64,000 bases of DNA from Sarcina sp. DSM 11001 (GCF_900101015.1 NZ_FNFZ01000014.1:48384-112383), one strand, 5' to 3'; positions 17,130 to 26,561 are shown, numbered from the stretch's first letter. Notes: generated by a model from the sequence alone, not told the origin. Translations and numbers: made by a program.

Positions 17130-17858
17130 TTATTTCACTGATCCCGCCATCTTCGCCATTCCCTCCGCCGTGGTTCCTGCGTCCACAGTGATGGAATAGG
17201 CATAGGTGCCGTCTGTCCATGTCGCGAGGAAAACCTGGTCTTCGAAGCTGTATACAGTGAGATCAAGGTCTCCTGCCCGGACAGATTCCTCGCTGTCATA
17301 AAAGCCCAGGCCGGTGAGCCCCGAGACATCCCCTGTCCCTTCTCCCTTGCGGAAAGAAACCTGGTTTCCGGACTCCTCCTCGTACTGGATTTCATACATA
17401 CCATTGTCGTACACGAGATACAGCGTCCGGGAAGGCTCAAACGGCAGCTCTGTGATCTCCTCGATCGGCAGGTTCGTCGCCCCGGCAAGATCCTGAGCGC
17501 TGTCAAATTCCTCCATCGGCGAAGGCATGCCGTCGCTGACATCGCCGTCCATCGCCGCAATATCCTCGGGAGAGAGCGGATTGCCGTCCTCATCGACCAG
17601 AAGGTCATTGGCCAGTTCTTCCCTCTGGGCCTGGACCGGATCTTTCACCTCTTCCTCTCCGTCTTTTCCATCTGCACCGGAAAGTACCTGACCCTGCCCG
17701 GATTCTCCGCCGGCGATACCTGTTTTCCCTGTCTGCTCCGTCCCGGTCTGCTGAGAATTCTCTTTTGTATTTTTACCGCAGCCTGCAGCCGCGGCTGAGA
17801 GGAAAACGCAAAGAAATACCAACGCCGTCAGCCTGCCCGCCTGTTTTATCTTTCTCAT
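17130..17858 (-). CDS. Putative lipoprotein of unknown function
   Basis: 242 residues, no family recognised. A basic N-terminus, hydrophobic stretch and lipobox AAAAGC with Cys27 mark it as a membrane-anchored lipoprotein. Residues 28-90 are a Gln/Thr/Gly-rich linker, then a compact domain with aromatic and acidic residues ending in YSITVDAGTTAEGMAK. AGGAGG precedes the ATG. The domain's short beta-rich segments (RTLYLVYDNGMYEIQY, LDLTVYSFEDQVFL) suggest an extracellular binding role, but this is a guess. Confidence 0.75.
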   Translation of the reverse strand: MRKIKQAGRLTALVFLCVFLSAAAAGCGKNTKENSQQTGTEQTGKTGIAGGESGQGQVLSGADGKDGEEEVKDPVQAQREELANDLLVDEDGNPLSPEDIAAMDGDVSDGMPSPMEEFDSAQDLAGATNLPIEEITELPFEPSRTLYLVYDNGMYEIQYEEESGNQVSFRKGEGTGDVSGLTGLGFYDSEESVRAGDLDLTVYSFEDQVFLATWTDGTYAYSITVDAGTTAEGMAKMAGSVK

Positions 17859-18381
17859 TCCCTGTTCCTCCTTTTTCTCATCTTCTTACAAATCTCTTTC
17901 TCCTCTCCTGTAAGCACAGGTTTTCACAATTTTCTTCCGGCTCACAGGTATTTTTCCTATCTGTTCTGCTCCTCACCTCACTCAGATTGTTCCATTCCGT
18001 TACAATCCGCTGTGTTGTTAAGCCGCTGTTGAGCCGTTGTTGAGCAGCATATTCAGAGTAGCAGATTAATTTGTATTCTTTGTGAATCCGATTTATTCTT
18101 TTTATCACAGCAGGAACACTCTGGCAACCGTTTTAACGGTCACAATTGTATCAAACCCATGCACCTCATTCCTCCGGAAAAGTCTCTGCCGGTATCCTGA
18201 CCGGCCCCTCCTGGCAGGCTGAACTCTGTCGTCAGAATCCCGTGCTTACAGGCTGATGACACCCCCTCCTGACAGGCTCCGGAAGGCCCTGAACGGGAGA
18301 GAACAGAAGCTGTCACATTGACATCTGAACACGGCAAAAGTAGTATAGAATAAACAGAAAAGCCACAGAGAGGGTTTTGAT
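17859..18381. other. Divergent intergenic region, lipoprotein and niaR
   Basis: About 520 bp without a convincing gene. It contains the niaR promoter (18318-18346) and a short direct repeat GCTGTTGAGCCGTTGTTGAGC near 18022. No NiaR-type operator palindrome was identified with confidence. Confidence 0.5.
18318..18346 (+). promoter_or_regulatory. Promoter of niaR
   Basis: TTGACA (18318-18323), 17-nt spacer, TAGTAT (18341-18346), with TATAGAAT just beyond. About 35 nt before the ATG at 18382. Confidence 0.65.
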
Positions 18382-18963
18382 ATGAAAGCTGCTGACAGAA
18401 GAAAAAAAATGATGGATATTCTCTCCGAATCCACAGAGCCGGTCTCAGGATCGGCTCTTGCCAGAATGCTTTCCGTGAGCCGCCAGGTCATCGTGACAGA
18501 TATCGCGATCCTGCGGGCGGAAGGAATGGAGATCACGTCGACCAGTCATGGTTATCTCGTTGTGCATGAACATCAGGCCAGGCGCATTTTCAAAGTTCAG
18601 CATTCCCGGGAAGACTGTGAAAAAGAGCTGAATCTGTTTGTAGACTGCGGTGCCATCGTCAAAGATGTTTTTGTCAGCCACCGGGCCTACGGGATCCTCC
18701 GCGGAGAGCTGAATATACGCTCCCGTCTGGATGTACAGAACTTCCTGGAGTCGATCCGCACCGGCAAGTCCACACTTCTGTCTTCCACCACGGAAGGCTT
18801 TCATTACCACACCCTGCTTGCTCCGAGCGAAGAGATCCTGGACCTGATCGAGAACCGGCTCTGGGAAATGGGTTTTCTTGCCAGGACACTGCCCTACGAG
18901 CCGGAGGAACTGCAGGAGGATATCCAGGCCCGCACAGGCCCGCCGGAGGAAAAACCTGAGTAA
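18382..18963 (+). CDS. niaR: NiaR-type transcription repressor (HTH + 3H domain)
   Basis: Niacin-responsive repressor of NAD-synthesis or niacin-uptake genes, 193 residues, as in Firmicutes NiaR/YrxA. Residues 1-60 are an HTH_11 winged helix (RRKKMMDILSES..SGSALARMLSVSRQVIVTDIAILR). Residues 75-175 are a 3H domain with the conserved metal-binding histidines (VSHRAYGI, GFHYHTLLA). GAGAGGG precedes ATG. No NAD gene lies nearby, so targets are elsewhere. Confidence 0.9.
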   Translation: MKAADRRKKMMDILSESTEPVSGSALARMLSVSRQVIVTDIAILRAEGMEITSTSHGYLVVHEHQARRIFKVQHSREDCEKELNLFVDCGAIVKDVFVSHRAYGILRGELNIRSRLDVQNFLESIRTGKSTLLSSTTEGFHYHTLLAPSEEILDLIENRLWEMGFLARTLPYEPEELQEDIQARTGPPEEKPE

Positions 18964-18981
18964 GTACAGTTTTACCCCCTG

Positions 18982-19077
18982 CTCAGGCATTCCCCCATAC
19001 TCAGGCATTCCCCCATACTCAGGCATTCCCCATACTCAGGCATCACCCATGCTCAGTCATCGCCCATGCTCAGTCAT
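18982..19077. repeat. Tandem repeat, 17-18 bp x 5.5
   Basis: Units CTCAGGCATTCCCCCATA (two of 18 bp, one of 17 bp), then diverged 17-bp units CTCAGGCATCACCCATG and CTCAGTCATCGCCCATG and a partial copy. It fills the niaR to GH13 gap and ends 71 nt before the GH13 start. Confidence 0.85.
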
Positions 19078-19147
19078 AAGAACGGATCATATTTTTTCTG
19101 AAAGAAGAGATCTCTGAAAACGGAGCTCTGATCAAGAGGAAAGTATA

Positions 19148-21058
19148 ATGAAAAAAGAATGGTGGCAGGACAAGGTCGCCTACCAGATCTACCCCAAAAG
19201 CTTTTTTGACTCCAACGGCGACGGCATCGGGGATCTGCCGGGCATCATCAGCAAGCTCGACTACCTGAAGGAGCTGGGCGCGGATATTCTCTGGCTCTCT
19301 CCTGTTTATCAATCCCCACTGGCGGACCAGGGATACGATATCTCTGATTATTATGCGATCGATCCCCGTTTCGGAACCATGGAAGACATGGACCGGCTTC
19401 TTGCGGAGGCCAGAAAGCGGGACCTGCACATCGTCATGGATCTGGTAGTCAACCACTGTTCCGACGAACATGAATGGTTCAGGAAAGCCTGCGAGGATCC
19501 GGAGGGCGAATACGGCGGATATTTCTATCTGCGCAGACTGAAAAAGGCGGAAGCGGCCGGGTTCCCATGCACGGATCCCGCGGCGGAGACGGAATCTTTG
19601 TCATCTGCTGATTTAAAAAATACCCTTGGCGCGGATCCTGCGGCGGGAACACAATACTCCGTCTGCTCCCCTGACGGTTATGTCCTCCCCTGCAACTGGC
19701 GCTCCTATTTCGGCGGGCCTGTCTGGGAGAAACTACCCGGCCACGAGGACTGGTTCTATCTGCATGTCTTCCACAAAAAGCAGCCCGACCTGAACTGGGA
19801 AAACCCGAAAGTCCGGGAGGAGATCTACGCCATGATCAACTGGTGGCTGGACAGGGGACTCGCGGGCTTCCGGATCGACGCCATCATCAATATCAAAAAG
19901 GCCCTGCCCTTCCGGAACTATGCGCCTGACCGGGCGGACGGTCTGAGCGACATTCACAATATGGTCCATGATGCGGATGGCATCGGAGAGTTTCTGGGGG
20001 AGATGCGCGACAGGACCTTCCGGCCGCACCGGGCTTTCACCGTCGGCGAGGTCTTCAATGAAAAAGAGGGCGATCTCCCCGCTTTCATCGGGGAGAACGG
20101 CTATTTTTCCTCCATGTTTGATTTCTCCGAAATCGTCTGGGGGAGCTCTCCCGCCGGCTGGCACGACAACAAAGACATTACGCCGGACGACTACCGGGCC
20201 TGTCTTTTCCTGACCCAGAAAAAAACCGCCGGCGTCGGCTTTATCTCCAATATCATCGAAAATCATGACGAGCCCCGGGGCGTGTGCCGCTACATTCCCG
20301 AGCAGGACATGGGGAGCATGGATCCGGAAATGCGGGTCACTGCCAAAAAGGCTCTCGCCACCGTCTATTTCTTCCTGAAAGGCCTCCCCTGGATCTATCA
20401 GGGACAGGAGCTCGGCATGGAAAATGTCCCCCTGCGCAGCATCGGCGAGGTGGACGACATCGCCTCCCTCGACGCCTGGAACGTCATGCGCGGGCTCGGC
20501 ATTTCCGAAGAATCTGCTCTTCGGGCCATTGAAAAACACGGCCGCGACAATGCCCGCACCCCCTTCCAGTGGAGCGCCGCACCTCATGCAGGCTTTACAA
20601 GCGGGACTCCCTGGCTCCGTGTGAATCCTGATTACCCTGAGATCAATCTGGAGTGTGAGCTCTCAGATCCCGCCTCTGTCTACCGGCATTACAGAAAAAT
20701 GACTGCTCTCAGAAAAGACCCGGAATATAAAGAGACCTTTGTATACGGCAGCTTTGAACCCTGGCTGGCTCATGTCCACAACGTCATTGCCTATCTGCGC
20801 CGCCCCGAAAAGGTGCCGGACAATGCGGACAATAATAGTGTGCCCAATAATAATGCGGCCAATAATAAAGAAGACGGGCGCGGCAGCCTGCCCTCCCTCC
20901 TGATCATTGCAAACTACCAGAAGGAGTCCCGCAAACTGCCCCTGCCCGCTCCTGTAAAAAAAGTTCTCCTGAATAACTGCCCGGATCCCGCGCCCCGGCC
21001 GGGAGCTGTCAATGTCTCCCTGTCAGGCTACCAGACTCTGATTCTTGAGCTCACTTAA
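19148..21058 (+). CDS. GH13 alpha-glucosidase / oligo-1,6-glucosidase
   Basis: Cytoplasmic hydrolase for isomaltose, sucrose or short alpha-glucosides (GH13 subfamily 31-like). 636 residues, somewhat long. Seen: WWQDKVAYQIYPKSF start, DLVVNH, nucleophile Asp244 in GFRIDA, acid Glu301 in VGEVFNE, and Asp374 in ENHDEPR. Two insertions extend it: a loop at about 138-185 (Ala/Asp-rich) and an Asn-rich linker near 557-578 (NNNAANN type). No signal peptide, so it acts on imported sugars. GAGGAAAG precedes ATG; no transporter is adjacent. Confidence 0.93.
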   Translation: MKKEWWQDKVAYQIYPKSFFDSNGDGIGDLPGIISKLDYLKELGADILWLSPVYQSPLADQGYDISDYYAIDPRFGTMEDMDRLLAEARKRDLHIVMDLVVNHCSDEHEWFRKACEDPEGEYGGYFYLRRLKKAEAAGFPCTDPAAETESLSSADLKNTLGADPAAGTQYSVCSPDGYVLPCNWRSYFGGPVWEKLPGHEDWFYLHVFHKKQPDLNWENPKVREEIYAMINWWLDRGLAGFRIDAIINIKKALPFRNYAPDRADGLSDIHNMVHDADGIGEFLGEMRDRTFRPHRAFTVGEVFNEKEGDLPAFIGENGYFSSMFDFSEIVWGSSPAGWHDNKDITPDDYRACLFLTQKKTAGVGFISNIIENHDEPRGVCRYIPEQDMGSMDPEMRVTAKKALATVYFFLKGLPWIYQGQELGMENVPLRSIGEVDDIASLDAWNVMRGLGISEESALRAIEKHGRDNARTPFQWSAAPHAGFTSGTPWLRVNPDYPEINLECELSDPASVYRHYRKMTALRKDPEYKETFVYGSFEPWLAHVHNVIAYLRRPEKVPDNADNNSVPNNNAANNKEDGRGSLPSLLIIANYQKESRKLPLPAPVKKVLLNNCPDPAPRPGAVNVSLSGYQTLILELT

Positions 21059-21097
21059 ACATCTGAAGAAACATGGGAAAACATAGAAGAAAACATA

Positions 21098-21153
21098 GGG
21101 ACGGTCCTTTCGTTTCGAAAGAAACATGGAGACGGAAACAAAAGGACCGTCCC
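21098..21153. repeat. GGGACGGTCC-type inverted repeat
   Basis: GGGACGGTCCTTT (21098-21110) pairs perfectly with AAAGGACCGTCCC (21141-21153) around a 30-nt loop with a further GTTTC/GAAAC stem. It lies between the convergent GH13 and radical-SAM genes, so it may end both transcripts. From memory, similar GGGACGG(T/C)..TTTTGTTTC blocks are common intergenic repeats in gut clostridia. Confidence 0.65.
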
Positions 21154-21164
21154 CATTTACCCAT

Positions 21165-24100
21165 TTACATTTCCCCCAGGGAAATGAACCGCTTCCGCAG
21201 GAACTCCGGGCCGATATCCTCTGAAGGTCCATTTCCTGCGGGCTCAGCGAAGAGTCCTTCCTGCAGTTCATCTGATCCGTCTCTGGCTGATCCGGATCCT
21301 CCGGATTCTCTGCCGCTGCGCTCTGCCAACAGGTCAAGGCGGCGGATCTGGAGAGCATCTTCAGGAAGGATATATCCGGACCTCCGGAAGGCCTCCCCGA
21401 TCAGCTGCTCCGGGCGCAGGTTCTCCCCAACGCGGGAGCAGAGGCACATAAAGATCGTGTCATCCGCTCCGATGGAAAAGTCATAAACAAGGGGTTTCAT
21501 ATCCAGGGTCCTGAACCCTTTTTTTGTCTCCTTGGTCCAGAGGATCTGATCCTGACTGGTAAAAGCAAGCAGGATCTCCTTCCAGTTTTCCGGCAGAAAA
21601 GCGGAATCACCTCCCCGGGCCGCACCAGCTCCGGCTTTTTCTTGGGCCGCGAAGCTGTCCCGGAAGCGCACCGCGTATTCCGCGGCAGCCACGACCGACA
21701 TGGCCTTTTCCGGTTTTTTCGCTGTACCTCCGCCCTCGGGAACAGCTTCTCCGATCTGGCGGAAATCCAGGATCTCCAGCCCCTCCGGCATCAGGGGCCT
21801 GAGCTGTGAAAGGGCATGGTCTGTGGAGACCGGCGAGCCGATCTCAATATCGACGTACTCCCCGGTGCTTTCCAGCCCCAGTCCCAGCGGCATGGCCGTG
21901 TGCATGATCATGCGGGGTGTGATCCCGTCTGAATAATGCACATCGATATCCGTGCGGCGCAGGCATTTCTGCAGAAAACGCATGAGTTCCAGATGGCCGA
22001 TGAATTTCATCGGTCCGTATTTGGCCAGCCTCATGCGGATCCGGATGCAGAGATCATTTGACGACACTGCAGCGGGGTTCTCTGAATACGCAGCCGCCGC
22101 GGACAGCCCCTCCTGTTCAGCAGAATTAACAGGATTTTTTCCTGAAACTCCTCCTGTTTCCCGCTGTCTTTCCTGATATTTTTCCTGATGTCTTTCCTGA
22201 TATCTTTCCGAAGCAGCCGGCTTTGTCGCTGCTTTTTTGATTTCTTCCTGTCTCATGCAGATTCCGCAGCCATACGACGCCGCGCCGCAGGCGCTGCAGG
22301 CCTCACGGCAGTCCGGTGTCAGACATGCCTTGTGCGCCTTCTCCCATTCACTCCACAAAAAGTCACGCCGTATCCCGACATCAATGAAATCCCAGGGCAG
22401 GATCTCCTCCCGGCCGCGTTCCCGGACGGCAAAAAAGTCCATGTCCAGTCCGATATTCCGGGCTGCATCCTCCCATCGGGAAAAATCCCAGGTCTCCAGC
22501 CAGCAGTCAAACAAAGCTCCCAGCCGATAGGCTTCGAGGATCAGATCCGCCACCCGGCGGTCGCCCCTGGCCAATACACCCTCGAGATAGATCATCTGCG
22601 CGTCATGCCAGCTGTAGCGGATGCTGCGGTGGTTGTGGGCGGCGTAAATAGCGTGATTGACGGTCGCCGCAAAGCCGAGATAGTCCCCCGGGCGATACAT
22701 GGGCGCCCACTGAAAAGGCGTGAAAGCCTTGGGCACAAAGAAGGAAGTGCTGACCGTGATCTGGCAGCGGCCGTTCCGCTTTTCCTTCGGGACTTCTTCA
22801 TAATAGGCAGCAGAAATTCTGTTGGCCAGATCCGAGATCGCGACCCGGTCCTCCTCCGTTTCTGTCGGGAGCCCCAGCATGAAATAGAGCTTGACCTTGT
22901 TCCAGCCCCCGCGGAAGGCTTCCCTGGCTCCGGCGAGGATCTCCTCTTCCGTTATGCCCTTGTTGATCACATCCCTGAGCCGCTGAGATCCGGCCTCCGG
23001 CGCGAATGTCAGACTGCTCCTGCGGACGTCCTGGACCCGGGCCATGAGGTCGAGGGAAAAGGAATCTATCCTCAGCGACGGCACCTGGAGCTTCACCCGG
23101 TCCGCCTCACGATTGTCAGAGATATAATCCACGATCTCATGGATACAGGAATAATCGCTGGAGCTCAGCGAACTGAGGAGAATATCATCCTGACCGGTGC
23201 TGTCCAGCATGGCGTCCGCGTAGGCTTTGACCGTCGACAGGCTGCGCTCCCGGTTGGGGCGGTAGATCATGCCCGCCTGGCAGAACCGGCAGCCGCGGAT
23301 GCAGCCCCTCTGCAGCTCCACGGCGACCCTGTCCTGGGTGACCGTGATAAAAGGGATCAGGGGCTTAATCGGATAGGGGGCTTTCTCCCGGTCATCCAGG
23401 TCTGCCGCCACCTGCCGCCTCACCCGCGCAGGTACATCAGGGTATTTGGGAGAAAAAGAAGCGATTGTGCCGGGAACCTTTTTCTCCCCGCCTCTGGCTT
23501 CTATTTCTCCGGCTTCTGTTTTCCCGGCTTCCGGTTTTCCGGCTTTCGTTTCCCGATATTCTGTTTTTATTTTTAAAGAATCCCTTACAGCGTTATCACA
23601 GGAATCATACGTCACCTCATACAGGGACGGCACATAGATCCCGGGAATCTGTGCGGCCGCGCGCAAAAAGGCTGTTCTGCCTTCTCCCCTTTCTTTCATG
23701 GATCTGTACAGATCCAGCAGGGCATCGTAGGAGGTCTCCCCGTCTCCGATGTAAAACAGGTCAAAAAAGGGCGCGATCGGCTCCGGATTATATGCGCAGG
23801 GACCGCCCCCGATGACGATGGGATCTTCTTCGGTCCTCTGAGAAGCCTTCAGAGGAATACCCGAAAGATCGAGGATCTGCAGGATATTGGTATAACAGAG
23901 CTCAAATTGAAGCGTGATCCCCAGGAAATCAAACTCCCGGACCGGATCCTGCGATTCCAGCGCAAACAGCGGGATCTGATGATCCCGCAGCAGTCTGTCC
24001 ATATCTGTCCATGGGGAAAAGACCCGCTCGCACCAGGTATCCTCTCTGCGGTTGAACAGTTCATACAGGATCTGGATCCCCAGGTGTGACATCCCGATCT

Positions 24101-24245
24101 CATAGACATCCGGAAAACACATAGCGAACCTGATCGGTATATTTTTATCCTTGTGCACTGCGTGCATCTCATTTCCCAGATATCGCGCCGGCTTCTGTAT
24201 TTGCAAAAGCAGCTCGTCCGGCAATGCCAGTTTCGTCGATTTCAT
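21165..24245 (-). CDS. Fused B12-binding-like radical SAM protein with DUF2344 domain
   Basis: 1026 residues: a TIGR03960-type radical SAM enzyme fused to a TIGR03936/DUF2344 domain. The N-terminal 250 residues form the B12-binding-like region (FAMCFPDVYEIGMSHLG). The cluster motif CIRGCRFC (Cys315, Cys319, Cys322) binds the 4Fe-4S, and FAPEAGSQRLRD and KLYFMLGLPTE are typical. A Cys-rich knot (DCREACSACG...GCGIC) near 640-665 may hold a second cluster. DUF2344 follows at about 740-960 (RMRLAKYGPMKFIGHLELMR). Function is not settled; the family often lies beside ribonuclease G and ribosomal genes, but not here. Confidence 0.9.
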   Translation of the reverse strand: MKSTKLALPDELLLQIQKPARYLGNEMHAVHKDKNIPIRFAMCFPDVYEIGMSHLGIQILYELFNRREDTWCERVFSPWTDMDRLLRDHQIPLFALESQDPVREFDFLGITLQFELCYTNILQILDLSGIPLKASQRTEEDPIVIGGGPCAYNPEPIAPFFDLFYIGDGETSYDALLDLYRSMKERGEGRTAFLRAAAQIPGIYVPSLYEVTYDSCDNAVRDSLKIKTEYRETKAGKPEAGKTEAGEIEARGGEKKVPGTIASFSPKYPDVPARVRRQVAADLDDREKAPYPIKPLIPFITVTQDRVAVELQRGCIRGCRFCQAGMIYRPNRERSLSTVKAYADAMLDSTGQDDILLSSLSSSDYSCIHEIVDYISDNREADRVKLQVPSLRIDSFSLDLMARVQDVRRSSLTFAPEAGSQRLRDVINKGITEEEILAGAREAFRGGWNKVKLYFMLGLPTETEEDRVAISDLANRISAAYYEEVPKEKRNGRCQITVSTSFFVPKAFTPFQWAPMYRPGDYLGFAATVNHAIYAAHNHRSIRYSWHDAQMIYLEGVLARGDRRVADLILEAYRLGALFDCWLETWDFSRWEDAARNIGLDMDFFAVRERGREEILPWDFIDVGIRRDFLWSEWEKAHKACLTPDCREACSACGAASYGCGICMRQEEIKKAATKPAASERYQERHQEKYQERQRETGGVSGKNPVNSAEQEGLSAAAAYSENPAAVSSNDLCIRIRMRLAKYGPMKFIGHLELMRFLQKCLRRTDIDVHYSDGITPRMIMHTAMPLGLGLESTGEYVDIEIGSPVSTDHALSQLRPLMPEGLEILDFRQIGEAVPEGGGTAKKPEKAMSVVAAAEYAVRFRDSFAAQEKAGAGAARGGDSAFLPENWKEILLAFTSQDQILWTKETKKGFRTLDMKPLVYDFSIGADDTIFMCLCSRVGENLRPEQLIGEAFRRSGYILPEDALQIRRLDLLAERSGRESGGSGSARDGSDELQEGLFAEPAGNGPSEDIGPEFLRKRFISLGEM

Positions 24246-24550
24246 GCCTGCGGTAATGACCTCCGTTCTGCATTTTCAAAAAAGTATTTCAAAAGCCATA
24301 GTAATACGATTATGGTCAGCCGGCAAGTCCTTCCCCGGCTCCGGCCGCATCCTGCCATCCCCGGCTGCTGAGGATTTCAGTGTTCGTAATCATCTGCGCA
24401 GCTCTTGTAAAAGGCCAATGGAACGGATATACTTAGGATATCCCAAATGTCATGATCTTTGGTTATCCTGACGAAATATACAGAAAGCATACAAGAACAT
24501 ATAAGAAGCATACTAAGACATACAAGAAGAAAAAAGGAGGCGGGTTACAC
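24246..24550. other. Intergenic region upstream of mazEF
   Basis: About 300 bp between divergent radical-SAM and mazE genes. The last 80 bp are AT-rich with imperfect repeats of CATACAAGAA-type units directly before the mazE ribosome site. No clear promoter or gene is called. Confidence 0.45.
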
Positions 24551-24814
24551 ATGTCTATTACAGTGCAATTAAAGCCCTGGGGGAACAGCCAGGGCATCCG
24601 TATTTCCAGGGAGATTCTTCGAATGATTGGTGCCGACCAGAACTCAGAACTGGAGATGGAGGTAAAAGGGGATTTCATCATCCTCAGAAAACCCGTAAAG
24701 AGAAAAACGCTTCCCGAATATGCGGCAGCCTTCGGAGGAAAACTGGGGCCCTATGAAGAATTTGACTGGGGGGCCGGAATAGGAATAGAGAGGTGGATGG
24801 ATGCTGACAATTGA
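24551..24814 (+). CDS. mazE: MazE-like antitoxin (AbrB/SpoVT fold)
   Basis: 87 residues. VQLKPWGNSQGIRISREILRM is the swapped-hairpin AbrB/MazE DNA-binding motif; the acidic, aromatic tail (YEEFDWGAG) should neutralise the toxin. ATG at 24551 has GGAGG 10 nt upstream; upstream in-frame ATGs are rejected. It overlaps the toxin by 14 nt, which implies translational coupling. Such antitoxins usually repress their own operon. Confidence 0.88.
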   Translation: MSITVQLKPWGNSQGIRISREILRMIGADQNSELEMEVKGDFIILRKPVKRKTLPEYAAAFGGKLGPYEEFDWGAGIGIERWMDADN

Positions 24815-25115
24815 ACAGGGTGACATCATAAAAATCGATCGCGGCAAAGTCCCTTTTCTGGTTGTCAGCTCAGATTATTTTAATACATCCGGAATGCTGG
24901 TGGTCTGCCCCATCGTCCCGTCCGCCGATGAAGATGCACTGCATGTAAGGATCCGGGGGCAGCGAACAGAAGGAGTCGTTCTGTGTGAAGACATCGTGTC
25001 TTTTTCAGCCCGAAAAAGAGGCTGCACCTCTATAGACCGCATCCAGACGGGAGAGCTTCTGGAAATCATTTATCGCATTCAGAGTATTTTTGACTTCTTT
25101 CCTCACGCAAAATAA
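24801..25115 (+). CDS. mazF: MazF/PemK-type mRNA interferase toxin
   Basis: 104 residues. Seen: QGDIIKIDRGKVPFLVVSSDYFN start, with the family's beta-barrel pattern, and VVCPIV, then VVLCEDIVSFSARKRG. MazF enzymes cut single-stranded mRNA at short sequences. Starts inside the mazE 3' end. The usual N-terminal arginine segment is partly altered, so activity is not certain. A shared terminator with iolC follows at 25233-25272. Confidence 0.85.
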   Translation: MLTIEQGDIIKIDRGKVPFLVVSSDYFNTSGMLVVCPIVPSADEDALHVRIRGQRTEGVVLCEDIVSFSARKRGCTSIDRIQTGELLEIIYRIQSIFDFFPHAK

Positions 25116-25151
25116 ACGAAGAAATTTTTACTTTTATCGACCGGGATCCTG

Positions 25152-25243
25152 TGTATCACCCCTGTATTACAAAACGGGCGGCTGTTTACAGAATCGAGTA
25201 CGGCGGCCGGCCTGGTATCACCCCTGCAGTACAAAACAGGCGG
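25152..25243. repeat. Direct repeat pair of 29 bp
   Basis: GTATCACCCCTG-N2-TTACAAAAC-type unit at 25152-25180 and again at 25215-25243 (few mismatches, GTACAAAAC in the second). The second copy runs into the left arm of the mazF/iolC terminator. Confidence 0.7.
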
Positions 25244-25272
25244 AGGAATGCTCAAACTCCTCCGCCCGTTTT
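25233..25272. terminator. Bidirectional terminator between mazF and iolC
   Basis: 15-nt arms AAAACAGGCGGAGGA / TCCTCCGCCCGTTTT with one mismatch and a 10-nt loop; A- and T-runs at both ends serve both convergent genes. Confidence 0.85.
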
Positions 25273-25341
25273 CATGTGCTTTTATTAATCAGGTGTATGA
25301 TTTCCAGACTCGCTGTTTCCTGCATACTTCCTGCAGGCTTC

Positions 25342-26376
25342 TTATACGCGCGCGATCATCTCTCCGTAGCGTTCCTTCTCCTCCTGGATAAAGGCACGGA
25401 CCTGCTCGGGATTCGGAAGGGAATCGGAGCAGTTGTTGGCGCGGACCATCATGGATGCCTCAGCGGAGCCGAACTCCAGGCAGTCGATGATCTCCCAGCC
25501 CTGGAAGAGGCCATACAGGAAACCGGAGGCATAACCGTCGCCGCCGCCGAAGCCCTTGCGTGCCTGGACGGGGAAGGGACGGATGCTGAACTGCTGTCCG
25601 TCGCGTGTATAAGCTGTGGATCCCTGCATACCGTGCTTGATGACCACGATCCTGGCGTGGTAGTTGTGCCAGAGCTTTGCGCTGTCCTCATCAGACATGC
25701 CGGGCCTGATCTCCTTCTCGGTCAGGTCAAACTCCTCACGGGAGCCGAGAATGACGGTCGCTTCCTTGGCAACGATGGAGCAGTAGATGGAGATTTCATC
25801 CAGGTTCTTCCAGTTGTAATTTCTGTAGTCGATATCAAAGATGATCTTGGTGCCGACGCGTCTTGCCAGCATGACTGCTTTGAGGGCGGCTTCTCTGGAA
25901 GGGCTTTCCGCCAGCGCTGTGCCGGAGATCAGAATGGCTTTTGCCTTCCTGATGTAGTCCTCTTTGATATCCTCGACGGAAAGCTGAAGGTCCGCTACGC
26001 GGTTTCTGTACATCAGAATGCTGCTCTCAATGGGGGAGCGCATCTCGGTAAAGGTCAGACCCAGCTTCTCACCATGCGTGCAGCGGGTGATATTGGAGGT
26101 GTCGATCCCCTGCTCATTGAAGTAGTCGACGACAAAATCGCCGAACTGGTCATCAGAGACCTTGCCGATGAAACCAGCCTTCATGCCGTGGTGGGTGATT
26201 CCGACAGCGATATTGGCGGGGGAACCGCCGACAAATTTTTCAAAATAGTGCACATTCTTCAGAGGCTTGAAGTCCTCTTTCACGTCATCGCTGTAGGCGG
26301 GGTTAAAATCAATACCCACTCTGCCCAGCAGGATAATATCAAACTCTCTTGACTCATCAAAATCAATGTAATTCAT
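25342..26376 (-). CDS. iolC: 5-dehydro-2-deoxygluconokinase (IolC)
   Basis: Phosphorylates 2-deoxy-5-keto-gluconate after IolB. PfkB family, 344 residues. Seen: FDIILLGRVGIDFNPAY, FVGGSPANIAVG (IolC-type), IDYRNYNWKN, and GFGGGDGYASGFLYGL containing the catalytic Asp in place of the usual TTGAGD. GGAGGGG precedes ATG. Separated from the other iol genes by about 12 kb, but its promoter matches the transaldolase-gene promoter, so they should be co-regulated. Confidence 0.94.
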   Translation of the reverse strand: MNYIDFDESREFDIILLGRVGIDFNPAYSDDVKEDFKPLKNVHYFEKFVGGSPANIAVGITHHGMKAGFIGKVSDDQFGDFVVDYFNEQGIDTSNITRCTHGEKLGLTFTEMRSPIESSILMYRNRVADLQLSVEDIKEDYIRKAKAILISGTALAESPSREAALKAVMLARRVGTKIIFDIDYRNYNWKNLDEISIYCSIVAKEATVILGSREEFDLTEKEIRPGMSDEDSAKLWHNYHARIVVIKHGMQGSTAYTRDGQQFSIRPFPVQARKGFGGGDGYASGFLYGLFQGWEIIDCLEFGSAEASMMVRANNCSDSLPNPEQVRAFIQEEKERYGEMIARV

Positions 26377-26532
26377 GGTACCCCTCCAAAAAACAATTGA
26401 ATTTTCTAATTGATTTTTCTCTGATTTCCTTCTGATCAGATTCCTCTGATCCGGCTGCTGCGGTTCCTGTTTCAGCTTCCGTTGATGCGTGCATTTCGCT
26501 GCGTGCGTGTTTCGTATTTCTTATGTGCTTTT

Positions 26533-26561
26533 ATATTAGCACGCTTAATTTATGCGTGCAA
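26533..26561 (-). promoter_or_regulatory. Regulated promoter of iolC
   Basis: Minus strand: TTGCAC (26556-26561), 17-nt spacer, TAATAT (26533-26538), with GCACGC-N9-GCGTGC (26539-26559) across it, exactly the arrangement at 11838-11866. Extra GCGTGC half-sites lie downstream at about 26486 and 26501, inside the leader. Confidence 0.78.

Noticed and set aside
22188..23576. 462-codon plus-strand ORF opposite the radical SAM gene
   Set aside because: Shadow of the minus-strand gene; composition rich in Arg/Pro/Gln with no recognisable domain.
24551..25115. MazEF as part of the TerB cassette or a defence island
   Set aside because: It lies 8 kb away with inositol, arginine and aryl-CoA genes between; no shared control seen.
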